A program made the translations under genes and the position numbers. 64,000 bases of DNA from Lentisphaerota bacterium (lineage in GTDB: Bacteria; Verrucomicrobiota; Lentisphaeria; Victivallales; Victivallaceae): positions 215,546-279,545 of the forward strand of contig JAAEMX010000177.1 in the NCBI GenBank assembly GCA_024225035.1, written 5' to 3'. Positions 8,553 to 17,695 of this stretch are shown one piece after another. Position 1 is the stretch's first letter. Every line of letters starts with the position of its first letter. The notes beneath the pieces are model-generated. The model did no database searches. It saw nothing but the letters and a program-made list of their open reading frames with translations, and was not told where the DNA came from.

Positions 8553-9521
8553 TCAGTGTTTCTGATTAAATTCAGGAAATTTTTTGAGAAAGTTATCAAT
8601 TTTTACATTATGTTTCTGCATCTGCTTCATGACAGTTTCACGTAACTCAACAAGGTGTCCAAGATTAGCCTGCAGAATTTTGACGCTTTCCTGCCTGTTG
8701 GCTATTGCAAGGTCAAGATTTTTCTTGCGACGTTTGATTTCATCTATTGTCTGCTTCGATTTTTCGGAAAACTTGGAAATATTGGCATTTTCAGTCCAGT
8801 TTCCGGTCTTGGGGTTATAAGTCTCAAGCGCTTTGCTTTTTTCATTATGCAAGACAGTCATATAATCATTAAAAAGCTGTTTACTTTCCTGAAACTGACC
8901 GACAACCGCGTCATTATTTTCCTGAATCATAGCTTCCATGCGAAGCATTTCTTTGTTCAGAGCACGCAAATAATCGGTGGCTGGCACCAGGATATTGAAT
9001 AAGTTATTTTCAATTTGCTGATCAGCCTCATAAACATTGCTGCTCATATCACATGCGTAAAACTTACTGTTAAGCTTGGCGACATAAAACGGTTCGCCCT
9101 CTTCAACCACGTGATACTTATCTTCGCCCAATAGTTTTATTCTGTTCAAGCTGCGGCGCTGACGGTGAGCCAGGCAGAGGTTTCCTTTGCTTCTAATCTG
9201 GCTTGCCATACTGGCTGAACGTGAACGGCGCATTATTTCTTTTCGCTCTGAAGCAAGGTTTTCAGGGCGAGGTTGCGGCATATTCTGAACCTGAGCTTGA
9301 GGCTGCGGTTTATTACTGCTCCCGGAAATATTCTCCAGATACAGCTTGAATATACGGCTGCTGCCGTCATGGTAGTCGACCTTAATTTGTCCCCCGTCGA
9401 TGGTGACTCCGGTTACTTTGCTGCTGTCCGGCAGTCTTTTAATTTGAATTCCCGCATGCACGCAAAATGTCAGCACGGAAAAAAAGACGGCGGATACTAT
9501 TAGTTTGTATTTAATATGCAT
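8553..9521 (-). CDS. Secreted hypothetical with C-terminal coiled coil
   Basis: 322 aa, no recognised family. An N-terminal signal peptide (hydrophobic residues 6-22, ending VHAG) is followed by a small beta-rich segment (VTGVTIDGGQIKVDYHDGS), a Pro/Gln-rich linker near residues 70-90, an Arg-rich patch, then a long charged helical region (about 190-310) rich in Lys, Glu and Gln, likely a coiled coil. GGAG lies 8 nt before the ATG. It sits 25 bp after alr and 18 bp before the aldehyde dehydrogenase gene, so it is likely co-transcribed with envelope or amino-acid genes. Confidence 0.7.
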   Translation of the reverse strand: MHIKYKLIVSAVFFSVLTFCVHAGIQIKRLPDSSKVTGVTIDGGQIKVDYHDGSSRIFKLYLENISGSSNKPQPQAQVQNMPQPRPENLASERKEIMRRSRSASMASQIRSKGNLCLAHRQRRSLNRIKLLGEDKYHVVEEGEPFYVAKLNSKFYACDMSSNVYEADQQIENNLFNILVPATDYLRALNKEMLRMEAMIQENNDAVVGQFQESKQLFNDYMTVLHNEKSKALETYNPKTGNWTENANISKFSEKSKQTIDEIKRRKKNLDLAIANRQESVKILQANLGHLVELRETVMKQMQKHNVKIDNFLKKFPEFNQKH

Positions 9522-9546
9522 GTGGTTATCTCCTCTCTATTTTATT

Positions 9547-10686
9547 TTAATCGTTGAAGTACACTCTTTCAACTCTTGACCCCATTGCACACAGCAATTC
9601 GTATGGATGAGTCCCTTTCAACTGGCTCCAGTTTGAAAGCGGTATTGCCGTATCGCCCTGACTGCCAATGCATACGACTTCATCCCCACACTCTGCGTCA
9701 GGAATTACATCCAATGCTACCGTAGTGTAATCCATGGAAACCCTGCCAAGAACCGGGCAAAGCTGTCCGCGAATAAGCACATAACCACGATTGGAAAGCG
9801 CCAGCGGTAAACCGTCAGCGTAACCTGCCGCGATCGTCCCGACAAGGGTATCTTTGAGCAGTCGATGAGTTCTTCCGTAGCCGATACAGGCACCGGCAGG
9901 CAGGCGACGCACCGCCGCAAGGCGTGTTTTCAAGCTCAAAACTGGTTCCAGTTCCAGAGAGTGACGGACGTCATTATCAAAAAAGCCATAAATATTCAAG
10001 CCGGTACGGACTCCGTTAAAAGGAGACTGGCAGGTTTGCGGAAAGTTATTTATAGCGTCGCTATTGGCCATGTGAATACGTTCAAAGCTTACACCAGCTT
10101 TCTGGAGCTCTGCCAGTAAGTTCTTGAATCTACCCAATTGTTTTAAAGTGTATGCGTCTTCTCCCTGATAGGCGACAGGAAAATGGGAGTATATTCCAAA
10201 ACAGTTCAGATTCGGCAACTTAGAAATTTTAATAATTTCGTCGGCAGCTTCTCGGGAAAGAACCCCAAGACGCCCCATTCCAGTATCAACCAAAAACTGA
10301 CATCTGACGGTTTTCTGCTGTCGTACAGCTTCTTTGCTGATATGCTCAGCCATGGCAAAATCATTTATCGGCAGTATTACTCCAGCAGCAACAGCAGGAG
10401 ATATTTCTTCTGGAAGGACATTCCCCAGTATCATTACCGGTATATCCATATCAATTAATCTCAAAGCTTCGTTCAACTCAGCCACGCCAAAACTGTCGGC
10501 TCCAGCGTTCCGGCATGCCTCCGCTATTCTGCGCACTCCCAGTCCGTAAGCGTTAGCCTTAAGTACAGCAGTAACTCCGCATGGGGAAACAGCATGGCGG
10601 ATTTTGGAGACATTTGAGCGGATTTTAGCAAGATCAACTTCTAGTCTAACCCTGCTTTCGTGCGATCTACTATCTAAATTATTCAT
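9547..10686 (-). CDS. alr: Alanine racemase
   Basis: 379 aa. The PLP lysine motif is AVLKANAYGLG (K43). The second catalytic block is CIGYGRTHRL (Tyr), and LGRVSMDYTTV is the family's RVSMD element. The PLP-barrel plus C-terminal beta domain length is standard. It makes D-alanine for peptidoglycan. The ATG overlaps the aroA stop by one base (TAATG), showing translational coupling with aroA. Confidence 0.95.
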   Translation of the reverse strand: MNNLDSRSHESRVRLEVDLAKIRSNVSKIRHAVSPCGVTAVLKANAYGLGVRRIAEACRNAGADSFGVAELNEALRLIDMDIPVMILGNVLPEEISPAVAAGVILPINDFAMAEHISKEAVRQQKTVRCQFLVDTGMGRLGVLSREAADEIIKISKLPNLNCFGIYSHFPVAYQGEDAYTLKQLGRFKNLLAELQKAGVSFERIHMANSDAINNFPQTCQSPFNGVRTGLNIYGFFDNDVRHSLELEPVLSLKTRLAAVRRLPAGACIGYGRTHRLLKDTLVGTIAAGYADGLPLALSNRGYVLIRGQLCPVLGRVSMDYTTVALDVIPDAECGDEVVCIGSQGDTAIPLSNWSQLKGTHPYELLCAMGSRVERVYFND

Positions 10687-11951
10687 TAATCCAACCTTTC
10701 TATATCAGCGCCAATTTTAATAAAGTCTTCTAGAAATGACGGATAAGTGACGGCTGCCGCTTCAGCTCCATTAATGACGGTTTCACCCTCCGCTCCGAGC
10801 GCGGCAACGGTTAACGCCATTACAATTCTATGGTCATCATAGCCCTCAACTTCGGCACCGTATAGACGACCGCCTTCAATAGTCATGCCATCTTCAAGCT
10901 CTGAAACGTTAGCACCCATCTTACGCAATTCAGTGGTCATACATGCAATACGGTCAGTTTCCTTAATACGCGCTTGTGCTACATTCAAAAGTCGGGTGGT
11001 TCCTTCAGCAAAAGCTGCGACCACCGACATTAACGGCAAAGCGTCCGGAGTGGCGTTAAGGTCAACGTCAATTCCACATAGCGGAGTTTTTTCAACAGTA
11101 GTAACGTTGTCTCTATGGGTAATATTAGCCCCCATGCGTTCAAGGTAGTCGAATACTGCTTTGTCGCCCTGCAGGTCGTTAAAATCTAAATTTCTGATAT
11201 CAATTTTTCCGGCAATTGCCGCCGCTCCCAACGGAAATGCAGCAGTTGAAAAGTCAGCCGGGATCGTATATTCAAACGGTTTAAAGCATTGACCTCCCGG
11301 CACTTTAAATCCGCCATAGTCAGGTTCAGATTCGAGCTTTATGCCAAGTCTTTTCAGCCAGTCAAGGGTTATTCCAACATAAGGTTTTTCCTGCAAGTCA
11401 ATGGGGATAATTTCTGTATCTTTTTCAGCATAAGGGCAAGCAAATAAAAGTGATGATAAAAACTGTGAGCTGGTTCCGTTAACCATGGTTTTGCCGCCTT
11501 TTATCGGGCCATGCACCGAAATAGGACATTTTCCGTCAGTAGTGCTGACCAGCACTCCCAGATTAGCCAGGGCGGAAGTAAGTGCCCCCATAGGCCTTGA
11601 ACGCAGCGACCTGTCTCCGTCAAAAACAATTTCAAAACCGGCGCAGGCAGCCAAACCGGAAAGCAGTCGGGTGCCAGTTCCTGAATTACCCATATCTATG
11701 GCGCATGTCGGATCGGTTAATTTACCACCGCACCCAGTTATCAGCCAGGAATCATCCAGTTTTTCAATTTCTGCCCCCAGAGAACAAGCAGCATTGTAGG
11801 TACTCATGGTATCAGCAGACTCCAGCGGGGCATGTACTTTAGAAACGCCATCAGCCATGAGGCCGCCGGCAATTGCTCTGATCGTGTGGGATTTTGAACC
11901 GGGAACTGCAATTTCTCCCGAAATTTTTGATCTCCTTACCCTTATTTTCAT
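10686..11951 (-). CDS. aroA: 3-phosphoshikimate 1-carboxyvinyltransferase (EPSP synthase)
   Basis: 421 aa. Family blocks run in order: PGSKSHTIRAIAGGLMADG (shikimate-3-P binding), GNSGTGTRLLSGLAA, DGDRSLRSRPM (the RPM phosphate-binding loop), TPDALPLMSVVAAFAEG, and RIKETDRIACM (KExDR block near the C-terminus). It joins shikimate-3-phosphate and PEP in aromatic amino acid synthesis. First gene of the minus-strand run aroA-alr-hypothetical-aldh, overlapping alr by one base. Confidence 0.94.
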   Translation of the reverse strand: MKIRVRRSKISGEIAVPGSKSHTIRAIAGGLMADGVSKVHAPLESADTMSTYNAACSLGAEIEKLDDSWLITGCGGKLTDPTCAIDMGNSGTGTRLLSGLAACAGFEIVFDGDRSLRSRPMGALTSALANLGVLVSTTDGKCPISVHGPIKGGKTMVNGTSSQFLSSLLFACPYAEKDTEIIPIDLQEKPYVGITLDWLKRLGIKLESEPDYGGFKVPGGQCFKPFEYTIPADFSTAAFPLGAAAIAGKIDIRNLDFNDLQGDKAVFDYLERMGANITHRDNVTTVEKTPLCGIDVDLNATPDALPLMSVVAAFAEGTTRLLNVAQARIKETDRIACMTTELRKMGANVSELEDGMTIEGGRLYGAEVEGYDDHRIVMALTVAALGAEGETVINGAEAAAVTYPSFLEDFIKIGADIERLD

Positions 11952-12170
11952 GCTGGTATTATTTCCGGTTTATGAGGTTAATCTTTACGGCAAAATTCTC
12001 AAGGTTGCCTCGTATGCTCGAATAAAATATAGCACGTCAGTTCAAAGGTCAAAACCAGGAAACAGAACGTTATGAAAAAAAATTGAGGAAAGTTAGACGA
12101 TATATCGCTTTTTATAGACAGAAAAAACTAACTCAGCAGCTATATACTGAATATTAAAGAAGATTTCGTA

Positions 12171-12210
12171 CAGCTTTTCGCCGCTGGACTACGCCCGGCA
12201 ATGGTGCCGG
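12171..12210 (+). repeat. Degenerate copy of an interspersed palindromic repeat
   Basis: This stretch shares TTTCGCCGCTGGA and ACGCCCGG with the fuller copies at 12441-12481 (opposite strand) and 25176-25217, then diverges. It lies in the 577-bp gap between aroA and nadA, which otherwise holds only the hairpin and repeats listed here. Confidence 0.5.
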
Positions 12211-12221
12211 TGCCAGATAAT

Positions 12222-12265
12222 GGCGTTGATTTGAGGCTGAATAACATTCAGACCAAAGCAACGCC
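12222..12265. repeat. Long imperfect hairpin
   Basis: GGCGTTGATTTGAGGCTGAAT pairs with the complement of a 20-nt arm ending CAACGCC around an AAC loop; only a few mismatches and one bulge. It sits between the two opposed repeat copies in the aroA-nadA gap and probably belongs to the same mobile or REP-like patch. Confidence 0.55.
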
Positions 12266-12440
12266 ATGCGGGGGCATCTAAAGCTCACGCCACGGCAAAG
12301 TAGCTTAGCTTCAACCATATTATTTACTATCACGCCATAATAATTCCTCGTCAACATGAGCTATATTTATTGTGGCGCGAGCATCGGCTGTCGGCGTGTC
12401 CGTATTTTGTGATCACAAAATTCAGCCACGTATAATCGGT

Positions 12441-12481
12441 CCGGGTCGCACCCGGGCGTGGCCCAGCGGCGAAACGCTGGT
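12441..12481 (-). repeat. Interspersed palindromic repeat, minus copy
   Basis: Read on the minus strand the core is ACCAGCGTTTCGCCGCTGG followed by GCCACGCCCGGGTGCGACC, nearly identical to 25176-25217. On its far side a palindrome TTTTGTGATCACAAAA (12402-12420 region) corresponds to the TTTTGC..GCAAAA hairpin of the other copy. It lies just downstream of nadA. Confidence 0.65.
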
Positions 12482-12528
12482 CATGCAAAGCACAAACAAA
12501 AACAATGCCGCAGCTGAACCGTAAAGAA

Positions 12529-13461
12529 TTACTTGCTGAGTTTGGCGGTTTCTTCCAGCATACGGACAATTGGACGTTTTGCGCGTTCGGCTATTTCTTC
12601 CGGCACTACGACCTTTGTTTCCATAGTTTCCAGAGAAGTTAAGACATCCTGCAGGCGAATCAGCTTCATTGCCGGGCAAACAGCCTGCTCTGAAGCGGCG
12701 ATAAACTTTTTATCAGGGTTTTCCTGCTGCAAGCGATGCATTATGCCGATTTCAGTAGCGATTATGAACTCTTTGCAACTGCTTTCACGAGCATGTTTCA
12801 GAATGCCGCCTGTGCTGAGGGCATAATCAGCCAAATCGATTGATTCTTTTGAAGATTCCGGGTGCATGAGGACTTGAGCATTGGGGTATTCAGCTTTGCG
12901 GCGCTTGATCTGATCTGCGGTAATTCTGACGTGAACGGGGCAGAAGCCTTCCCACAAAATCATTTTGCGTCCGGTTTGCTCCATGCAGTAACGTCCGAGG
13001 TTCATGTCCGGAACAAAGATAATTTCACGATCTTCAGGGAGAGAATTAATCATTGCCAAAGCATTGGAACTGGTCACACAGATATCTGATTCAGCTTTTA
13101 CTTCGGCAGTACTGTTTACATAACACGCCACGATAGCGCCCGGATGTTCAGCCTTCAATTTGCGCAGGCCTTCGGCATCCGCCATATCCGCCATATCGCA
13201 TCCGGCTTCAGCAACAGGAAGCAGGACAGTTTTATCAGGTGAGAGTAAATTGGCGGTTTCAGCCATGAACTTTACTCCACAGAAAACGATAACATCCGCA
13301 TCAGTTTCAGCGGCTTTCTGACTTAACTCCAAAGAGTCACCTGCAAAGTCAGCAATATCTTGAACTTCACCAAGTTCATAATTATGGGCCAGGATAACGG
13401 CATTGCGTTCAGCTCGCAATTCGTTTATCCGGACAATGATTTCCTTATCAGTCTGGAACAT
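12529..13461 (-). CDS. nadA: Quinolinate synthase
   Basis: 310 aa, the compact form. The three cluster-binding cysteines are C88 (EAGCDMADM), C174 (EGFCPVHVRI) and C262 (EQAVCPAMKLI), which hold a [4Fe-4S] cluster. LAHNYELGEVQDIADFAGDS and VFCGVKFMAETA are family blocks. It condenses iminoaspartate with DHAP to quinolinate for NAD synthesis; the oxygen-labile cluster suits an anaerobe. No nadB or nadC is adjacent. Confidence 0.95.
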   Translation of the reverse strand: MFQTDKEIIVRINELRAERNAVILAHNYELGEVQDIADFAGDSLELSQKAAETDADVIVFCGVKFMAETANLLSPDKTVLLPVAEAGCDMADMADAEGLRKLKAEHPGAIVACYVNSTAEVKAESDICVTSSNALAMINSLPEDREIIFVPDMNLGRYCMEQTGRKMILWEGFCPVHVRITADQIKRRKAEYPNAQVLMHPESSKESIDLADYALSTGGILKHARESSCKEFIIATEIGIMHRLQQENPDKKFIAASEQAVCPAMKLIRLQDVLTSLETMETKVVVPEEIAERAKRPIVRMLEETAKLSK

Positions 13462-13713
13462 TTTTTACCTCGGAATATTCCCTAATTATATTATTGTGCC
13501 GTTTGTACTCCGGCTATAGCATCGCATACAATAACGCAAAATAGCAACAGCGCAAATAATATGCACCTAAATTAACCACAATGAGGCAATTATGTTATGC
13601 TTGAAATATCTTTACAAAAGCTCCCATTAAGCAATTGCGCCATACTTTTTCAGACGCTATATTATTATTTCGCAAATTTTACTATTATAACAAACTAACG
13701 CAAAGGGAAACAC

Positions 13714-14031
13714 ATGAAAAAGTTTTCATTACTGGCTGCTGTCTCCGCATTTTTAATCCTTGCTGGAACAGGTTGTACTACTCCTCAACCAATCGGCTTC
13801 ATCTACACCGACTGTAAAACTCCCAAACTGGTTACAAACCTCGACTCTAAAAAGCCATTAAAAGTCGGCAGAGCCATGTCTGAATCATATTTCTGCGTAG
13901 TTGCTGTTGGCGACTCAAGTATCGAAAAAGCCATGAAAAACGGTAAAATCAAAAAAGTCCACTACGTTGACCGGAAAATGAAAAATGTTCTTGGAATCAC
14001 CAAATACGAAACAATCGTATACGGCGAATAA
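13714..14031 (+). CDS. TRL-like small lipoprotein
   Basis: 105 aa. A lipoprotein-like signal (hydrophobic stretch, then AGTGC at residues 17-21) is followed by PIGFIYTD, KVGRAMSESYFCVVAVGDSSIEKAMKNG, and KVHYVDRKMKNVLGITKYETIVYG. This arrangement, Gly-rich start, GD(S/A)SIExA and a terminal T-I-V-Y-G, matches the TRL-like family of small envelope lipoproteins of unknown function. AAGGGAAA lies ahead of the ATG. Monocistronic, with a terminator at 14054. Confidence 0.72.
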   Translation: MKKFSLLAAVSAFLILAGTGCTTPQPIGFIYTDCKTPKLVTNLDSKKPLKVGRAMSESYFCVVAVGDSSIEKAMKNGKIKKVHYVDRKMKNVLGITKYETIVYGE

Positions 14032-14053
14032 ATTCCGATATTTTTATATTGCC

Positions 14054-14084
14054 AAGCTGAAGGTGTCTGCCTTCAGCTTTTTTT
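14054..14084 (+). terminator. Intrinsic terminator
   Basis: AAGCTGAAGG / CCTTCAGCTT perfect 10-bp stem with a 6-nt loop and a run of seven T. Confidence 0.92.
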
Positions 14085-14094
14085 ATTGAAAAAT

Positions 14095-15264
14095 TTACGA
14101 TAAAAAAGAGCTGATTTTACGAGTAATAAAAATCGAATTTTTAGAATGCTTCATTAAGTCCTGACAACGCTTGCAAACAGTAACGCCGTTTTTATTTATA
14201 TAGTCTGACGGCATGTCAGGTATAGTAGAAAATAGTCCCTGCCCCTTAAATAAACAGTTCGAACAAGCAAGATATCCACACAAACAACAGTTGTACCGCT
14301 CTTTCACTGATTTATTACAACAAGAACATCTTAAATTGTTTTTATGCCAGAAAATTTTCGGTATCATTCGATATTTTTCTTTTATATGCAAAAACATTTT
14401 ATCCAACACAGCACAATCAGGGTGTAATCCACTTTTCCTCGAGACAGGAAAAAGATGTTTTAGACACTCGTACATATAGTCTGATGATGGTTTGTTGTTC
14501 AGGATATGAGGAGCGTTTTCAATATCATAATTAAAAAATTTATTCAACAATTCAGCAGTAATTCTTATCATGGTATGAGTATTTTCAACAGAACCTTCAG
14601 GAAAATTACATTTTTTGAAATGATAAGCAGATTTCATACAAACTGATACAATAGTTGACAAGTATGCTCCTGGAGTCATCCTAGGATAATCCCGACAATG
14701 TTGCGTCATCCAACCCACACCTTTGGGGTGACTTGAAGAAGGAGGAAGCTCTCCCCAGTATTTCAGGCAGTCAACTAGTTTTTCTCTCAAAAACTTACAC
14801 AGATTTTCTGCGCAGCTGTTGTTGTCACAATAAAATATTAGAGTGTCTCTTCTGGCTGCAGCCTGTTCTTTATTGAAAAACTTAAATCGATATATTTTGT
14901 TGTTAAAAAAAGCACGGTTTTTATTTATCAATTCAAGCACCATGCGCATTCCACCAATATGCCTGATATTCACACAAACCCTGGAGTTGCCAAGCTGCCT
15001 GGTTACATCCAAACGCTTATACTTGAAGTAACCATGACAATCATAACGTTTACATTCTGGAAAACCGATATTATTAAGTATTTCAATATCCTTAAGACTT
15101 TCTTCAAATATCATTTGCCCTTTATCGTCCAAAGTATACCCATACTTTTTGTATAAAAGATCAAATTCCTTTAGAAAACTCTGCTCATGGCTGAATTTTG
15201 AATAGCTGTTTATAGACTTCAACAACAGCGCGAACTTCAGGTATTGACGAATACCACTTTTCAT
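14095..15264 (-). CDS. Hypothetical protein with C-terminal FYVE-like zinc finger
   Basis: 389 aa; the first ~300 residues match nothing I recognise. The C-terminus has four cysteine pairs in cross-brace order: C313/C316, C326/C329, C334/C337 and C364/C367. The central block RYNCCLCGYLACSNC has the FYVE-type CxxCGxxxCxxC spacing. In eukaryotes FYVE fingers bind phosphoinositides or act in protein contacts; the basic R-HHC signature is only partly kept (KERYNC). It is divergent from 15618, which carries an N-terminal finger of the same layout. GGGGAG precedes the ATG by 7 nt. No signal peptide or membrane segment is clear. Function unknown. Confidence 0.6.
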   Translation of the reverse strand: MKSGIRQYLKFALLLKSINSYSKFSHEQSFLKEFDLLYKKYGYTLDDKGQMIFEESLKDIEILNNIGFPECKRYDCHGYFKYKRLDVTRQLGNSRVCVNIRHIGGMRMVLELINKNRAFFNNKIYRFKFFNKEQAAARRDTLIFYCDNNSCAENLCKFLREKLVDCLKYWGELPPSSSHPKGVGWMTQHCRDYPRMTPGAYLSTIVSVCMKSAYHFKKCNFPEGSVENTHTMIRITAELLNKFFNYDIENAPHILNNKPSSDYMYECLKHLFPVSRKSGLHPDCAVLDKMFLHIKEKYRMIPKIFWHKNNLRCSCCNKSVKERYNCCLCGYLACSNCLFKGQGLFSTIPDMPSDYINKNGVTVCKRCQDLMKHSKNSIFITRKISSFLS

Positions 15265-15617
15265 TAAATTACTCCCCTTCTTTAAATAATTAAATGAAAT
15301 ACTTTTATTGACTGATATGCAGTCCTTAATTTGTCAGGCAAGAAATGGTATCTTTCAAGTTTTTTTGCGAATAGAGTATGGAATATAAAAGTGTCAAATG
15401 TTAAATACAAACTGATTTTTAAAGCATTTTAGTAAAAATAGAAATTAGTTAATATCAGCTCATCGGACTTGATAAAAGAACAATCCAGTTAATTATATCT
15501 TATATAAACATTTCTCTTACGCCACGCAAAAAAGCGGTCGAACTACTACACCATTTACTTCGCATGTAATGACTTCATACACAAAGACTCCAAAATTTTA
15601 CATAAAGAAGGTGTATT
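15265..15617. other. Divergent intergenic region of the zinc finger pair
   Basis: 353 bp, AT-rich, between the two divergent FYVE-like genes; it must contain both promoters. I see no clear operator palindrome or RNA element. An AAGAAGGTG ribosome-binding site precedes the plus-strand start at 15618. Confidence 0.5.
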
Positions 15618-16802
15618 ATGCCGAAATGCTATTTATGCAGCAAAGATCACAATAAGATTCTTGGATTTGCTAATTTTTTCTATTGTGCACGCTGCGGTGA
15701 ATGTACTTGTAAGAAACACAACACCAAGCAACATTACTCAGACATCGGAAAAGCAATGAAAGTCTGTCCAGCCTGCTATAAATCATACCCGAAATCGGAA
15801 TCTCAACTCAATAAACTGAAACAGGTAGTTGCGCAAAACGATATTACTTTGATCATGCATGATCACGATAAAAAGCATCCCCCCGGCAACTCGCTTGTAT
15901 ACGATTTTCTGACCTTTTGCAAGGATTACAATGTAGTGCTTGCCCTTGAGGGTGGATACATTGAATATGATTACCTGGAATGTGTTACATGGTTCTGCCG
16001 GACTTTTGGCGGAAAAATGCTTGAAGCCAATATTGCTGTTCTTATTCAAGGTTTTCTGGTTCTGCCAATTGGTTCAAAACGTTTATTGGAATCAGGAGAC
16101 GATGACCAAAAAAGATTTAACAGGTTTTCCGATACAGTAAAGATTTATTCATTTGACTCCGCAAGGTCAGACCCCAATACAGCTGATCTACATCTACAGG
16201 CTTCCATGAAGCAAAAAATGCTATTGGGAGATGAACTAAAAAGCTATCATAACCAAGTAAAAAAATACCTTGACCTTGAAAGGGAAGAAAAATTGTTCTT
16301 GAGTCATAAATTTGGTATGGCATATCGAAATGAACTTATCACTTCAAAGGAGAAACAGATTTTAAAATATCACGACCCGAACTATGATAATATTAAAAAA
16401 TCTAAAAGCCCGCATCACCTCATAATTTGCGGTAACGATAGAGGAATGGATACAACGACCGTTTTTGAGCACTCCAGATATTTGGCAAACAGACCAATAG
16501 CTCAGCGCCTTTATTCGTTATATCATGTCCATTGTGAAGTTAACCGCCTTAGTCGCAAGCAAACTAAGCTTATTGTTATTTGCGGAGCCGCTCATGAGGT
16601 AACGCAGCAGGTTAAAACCATTATATCACAAGAACTGAAAATCGAACGCAAGACAATAAGTAAGTGGCTGCTAAGTCATGGCGTCAGAGTCGGCGTAATT
16701 AACTGCGTACAGCAAGGCTCCGTTCATGAGCATAGCGGTTTGGAAACCTCTGCCTATATGATGAGTCTGGACAATAAGCCGTTCTGGGAGTATCCAACAT
16801 AA
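15618..16802 (+). CDS. N-terminal FYVE-like zinc finger protein with possible TraB/TIKI-like domain
   Basis: 394 aa. The N-terminus has C4/C7, C23/C26, C31/H34 and C50/C53. The block FYCARCGECTCKKH reproduces the FYVE spacing CxxCGxxxCxx(C/H), with His as the sixth ligand. The rest has LIMHDHDKKHPPGNS, VVLALEGGYIE and, near residue 325, LIVICGAAHEVTQQV. The His/Glu block and the later G-A-A-H block recall TraB/TIKI/ChaN-like metal-dependent folds, but this is a weak inference. No signal peptide. Divergent partner of the 14095 gene; the shared rare finger suggests a linked function. Confidence 0.55.
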   Translation: MPKCYLCSKDHNKILGFANFFYCARCGECTCKKHNTKQHYSDIGKAMKVCPACYKSYPKSESQLNKLKQVVAQNDITLIMHDHDKKHPPGNSLVYDFLTFCKDYNVVLALEGGYIEYDYLECVTWFCRTFGGKMLEANIAVLIQGFLVLPIGSKRLLESGDDDQKRFNRFSDTVKIYSFDSARSDPNTADLHLQASMKQKMLLGDELKSYHNQVKKYLDLEREEKLFLSHKFGMAYRNELITSKEKQILKYHDPNYDNIKKSKSPHHLIICGNDRGMDTTTVFEHSRYLANRPIAQRLYSLYHVHCEVNRLSRKQTKLIVICGAAHEVTQQVKTIISQELKIERKTISKWLLSHGVRVGVINCVQQGSVHEHSGLETSAYMMSLDNKPFWEYPT

Positions 16803-16890
16803 TAGCTCACAGGAGTTTTGACTTTTAATTACGGCAGGTGTATTGTCCAGGCAGGAGAGAAAAATCTGCAATTTTATATGGAGTAGTATT

Positions 16891-17631
16891 ATGGCTAACC
16901 GGTATTGGCAGAAAATCGTCCGTCTTGGCGTGGCGGTTTGCTCTTACGACACTGAAACCAGTAGTTTCAAAATTGCCCGGCTTTGGACTCGAAGCGAACC
17001 TGATGATATTAAAGATAATAATTTAACCTGTCAGGATGAGCTTATCGGCAAGCCGATTACGGCGTTAACTGTTTTTGAACAGCCGCAGGTAAAATCCCTG
17101 CTGGAAACCGTTTATCACAGTGAAAACAAGGCTATCGAACGTACCGTTTCGCTGGACGTGGTAAGTCTTGGAATTACCCAGAATATGCGAATTACAGCAG
17201 CCAAAGCAACGGCGTCCGACCTTGTTGTTTCTTTTCAGGAAGTAATTTCCCATGAGGATAAAGTAAAGTTCGCGCAGGACGCAAAATATCACCTTGACGC
17301 TTTGGTAAACCAACTGCCGCTGATGGTATGCAAGTTCCTGCCCGGCAGTGGAGTTATCACATATGCTAATAAGGAGTACTGCGACTGCTTTGATGTCGAC
17401 ATCAGTGCTATTGTCGGCAAGAGCTTTTTCGACTTAATTCCGTTTGAAGACCACCCCAAGGTTATGGCGGCATTTTCGTCTCTTGACTGGGATAATCAAC
17501 GTATAACTTATGACCACAAAGTGATTACCCCAAAAGGTACTAGAACTCAGCGCTGGACAGATCAGGCTGTATTTGATCAACAGGGCAGAGTAATTGAATT
17601 CATAGCTTTCGGCTTTGAAATAGAAGCATAA
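16891..17631 (+). CDS. PAS-domain protein
   Basis: 246 aa from ATG 16891, chosen because GGAG lies 7 nt upstream; an ATG at 16843 in frame lacks such a site. The C-terminal half is a PAS fold: LDALVNQLPLMVCKFLPGSG, ITYANKEYCDCF, IVGKSFFDLIPFEDHPKVMA, then TQRWTDQAVFDQQGRVIEFIAFG. The N-terminal half may be a second, divergent PAS (KIVRLGVAVCSYD...GKPITALT). No kinase, GGDEF or HTH output is attached, so it is a stand-alone sensor or adaptor. Cytoplasmic by sequence. Confidence 0.75.
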   Translation: MANRYWQKIVRLGVAVCSYDTETSSFKIARLWTRSEPDDIKDNNLTCQDELIGKPITALTVFEQPQVKSLLETVYHSENKAIERTVSLDVVSLGITQNMRITAAKATASDLVVSFQEVISHEDKVKFAQDAKYHLDALVNQLPLMVCKFLPGSGVITYANKEYCDCFDVDISAIVGKSFFDLIPFEDHPKVMAAFSSLDWDNQRITYDHKVITPKGTRTQRWTDQAVFDQQGRVIEFIAFGFEIEA

Positions 17632-17673
17632 AAAGAGGCGGTTGAGCTTTGCTTTGCAAAATTCAACCGCTTT
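17631..17673. terminator. Bidirectional intrinsic terminator
   Basis: GCGGTTGA (17638-17645) pairs with TCAACCGC (17663-17670). A T-run follows on the plus strand and CTCTTTTTA on the minus strand. It serves the convergent PAS gene and nrdJ. Confidence 0.8.
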
Positions 17674-17695
17674 CTATAGCATCAATTTGAAGATA

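Noticed and set aside
17065..17313. Minus-strand frame inside the PAS gene
   Set aside because: Lies in the antisense of a well-supported PAS gene and matches no family.
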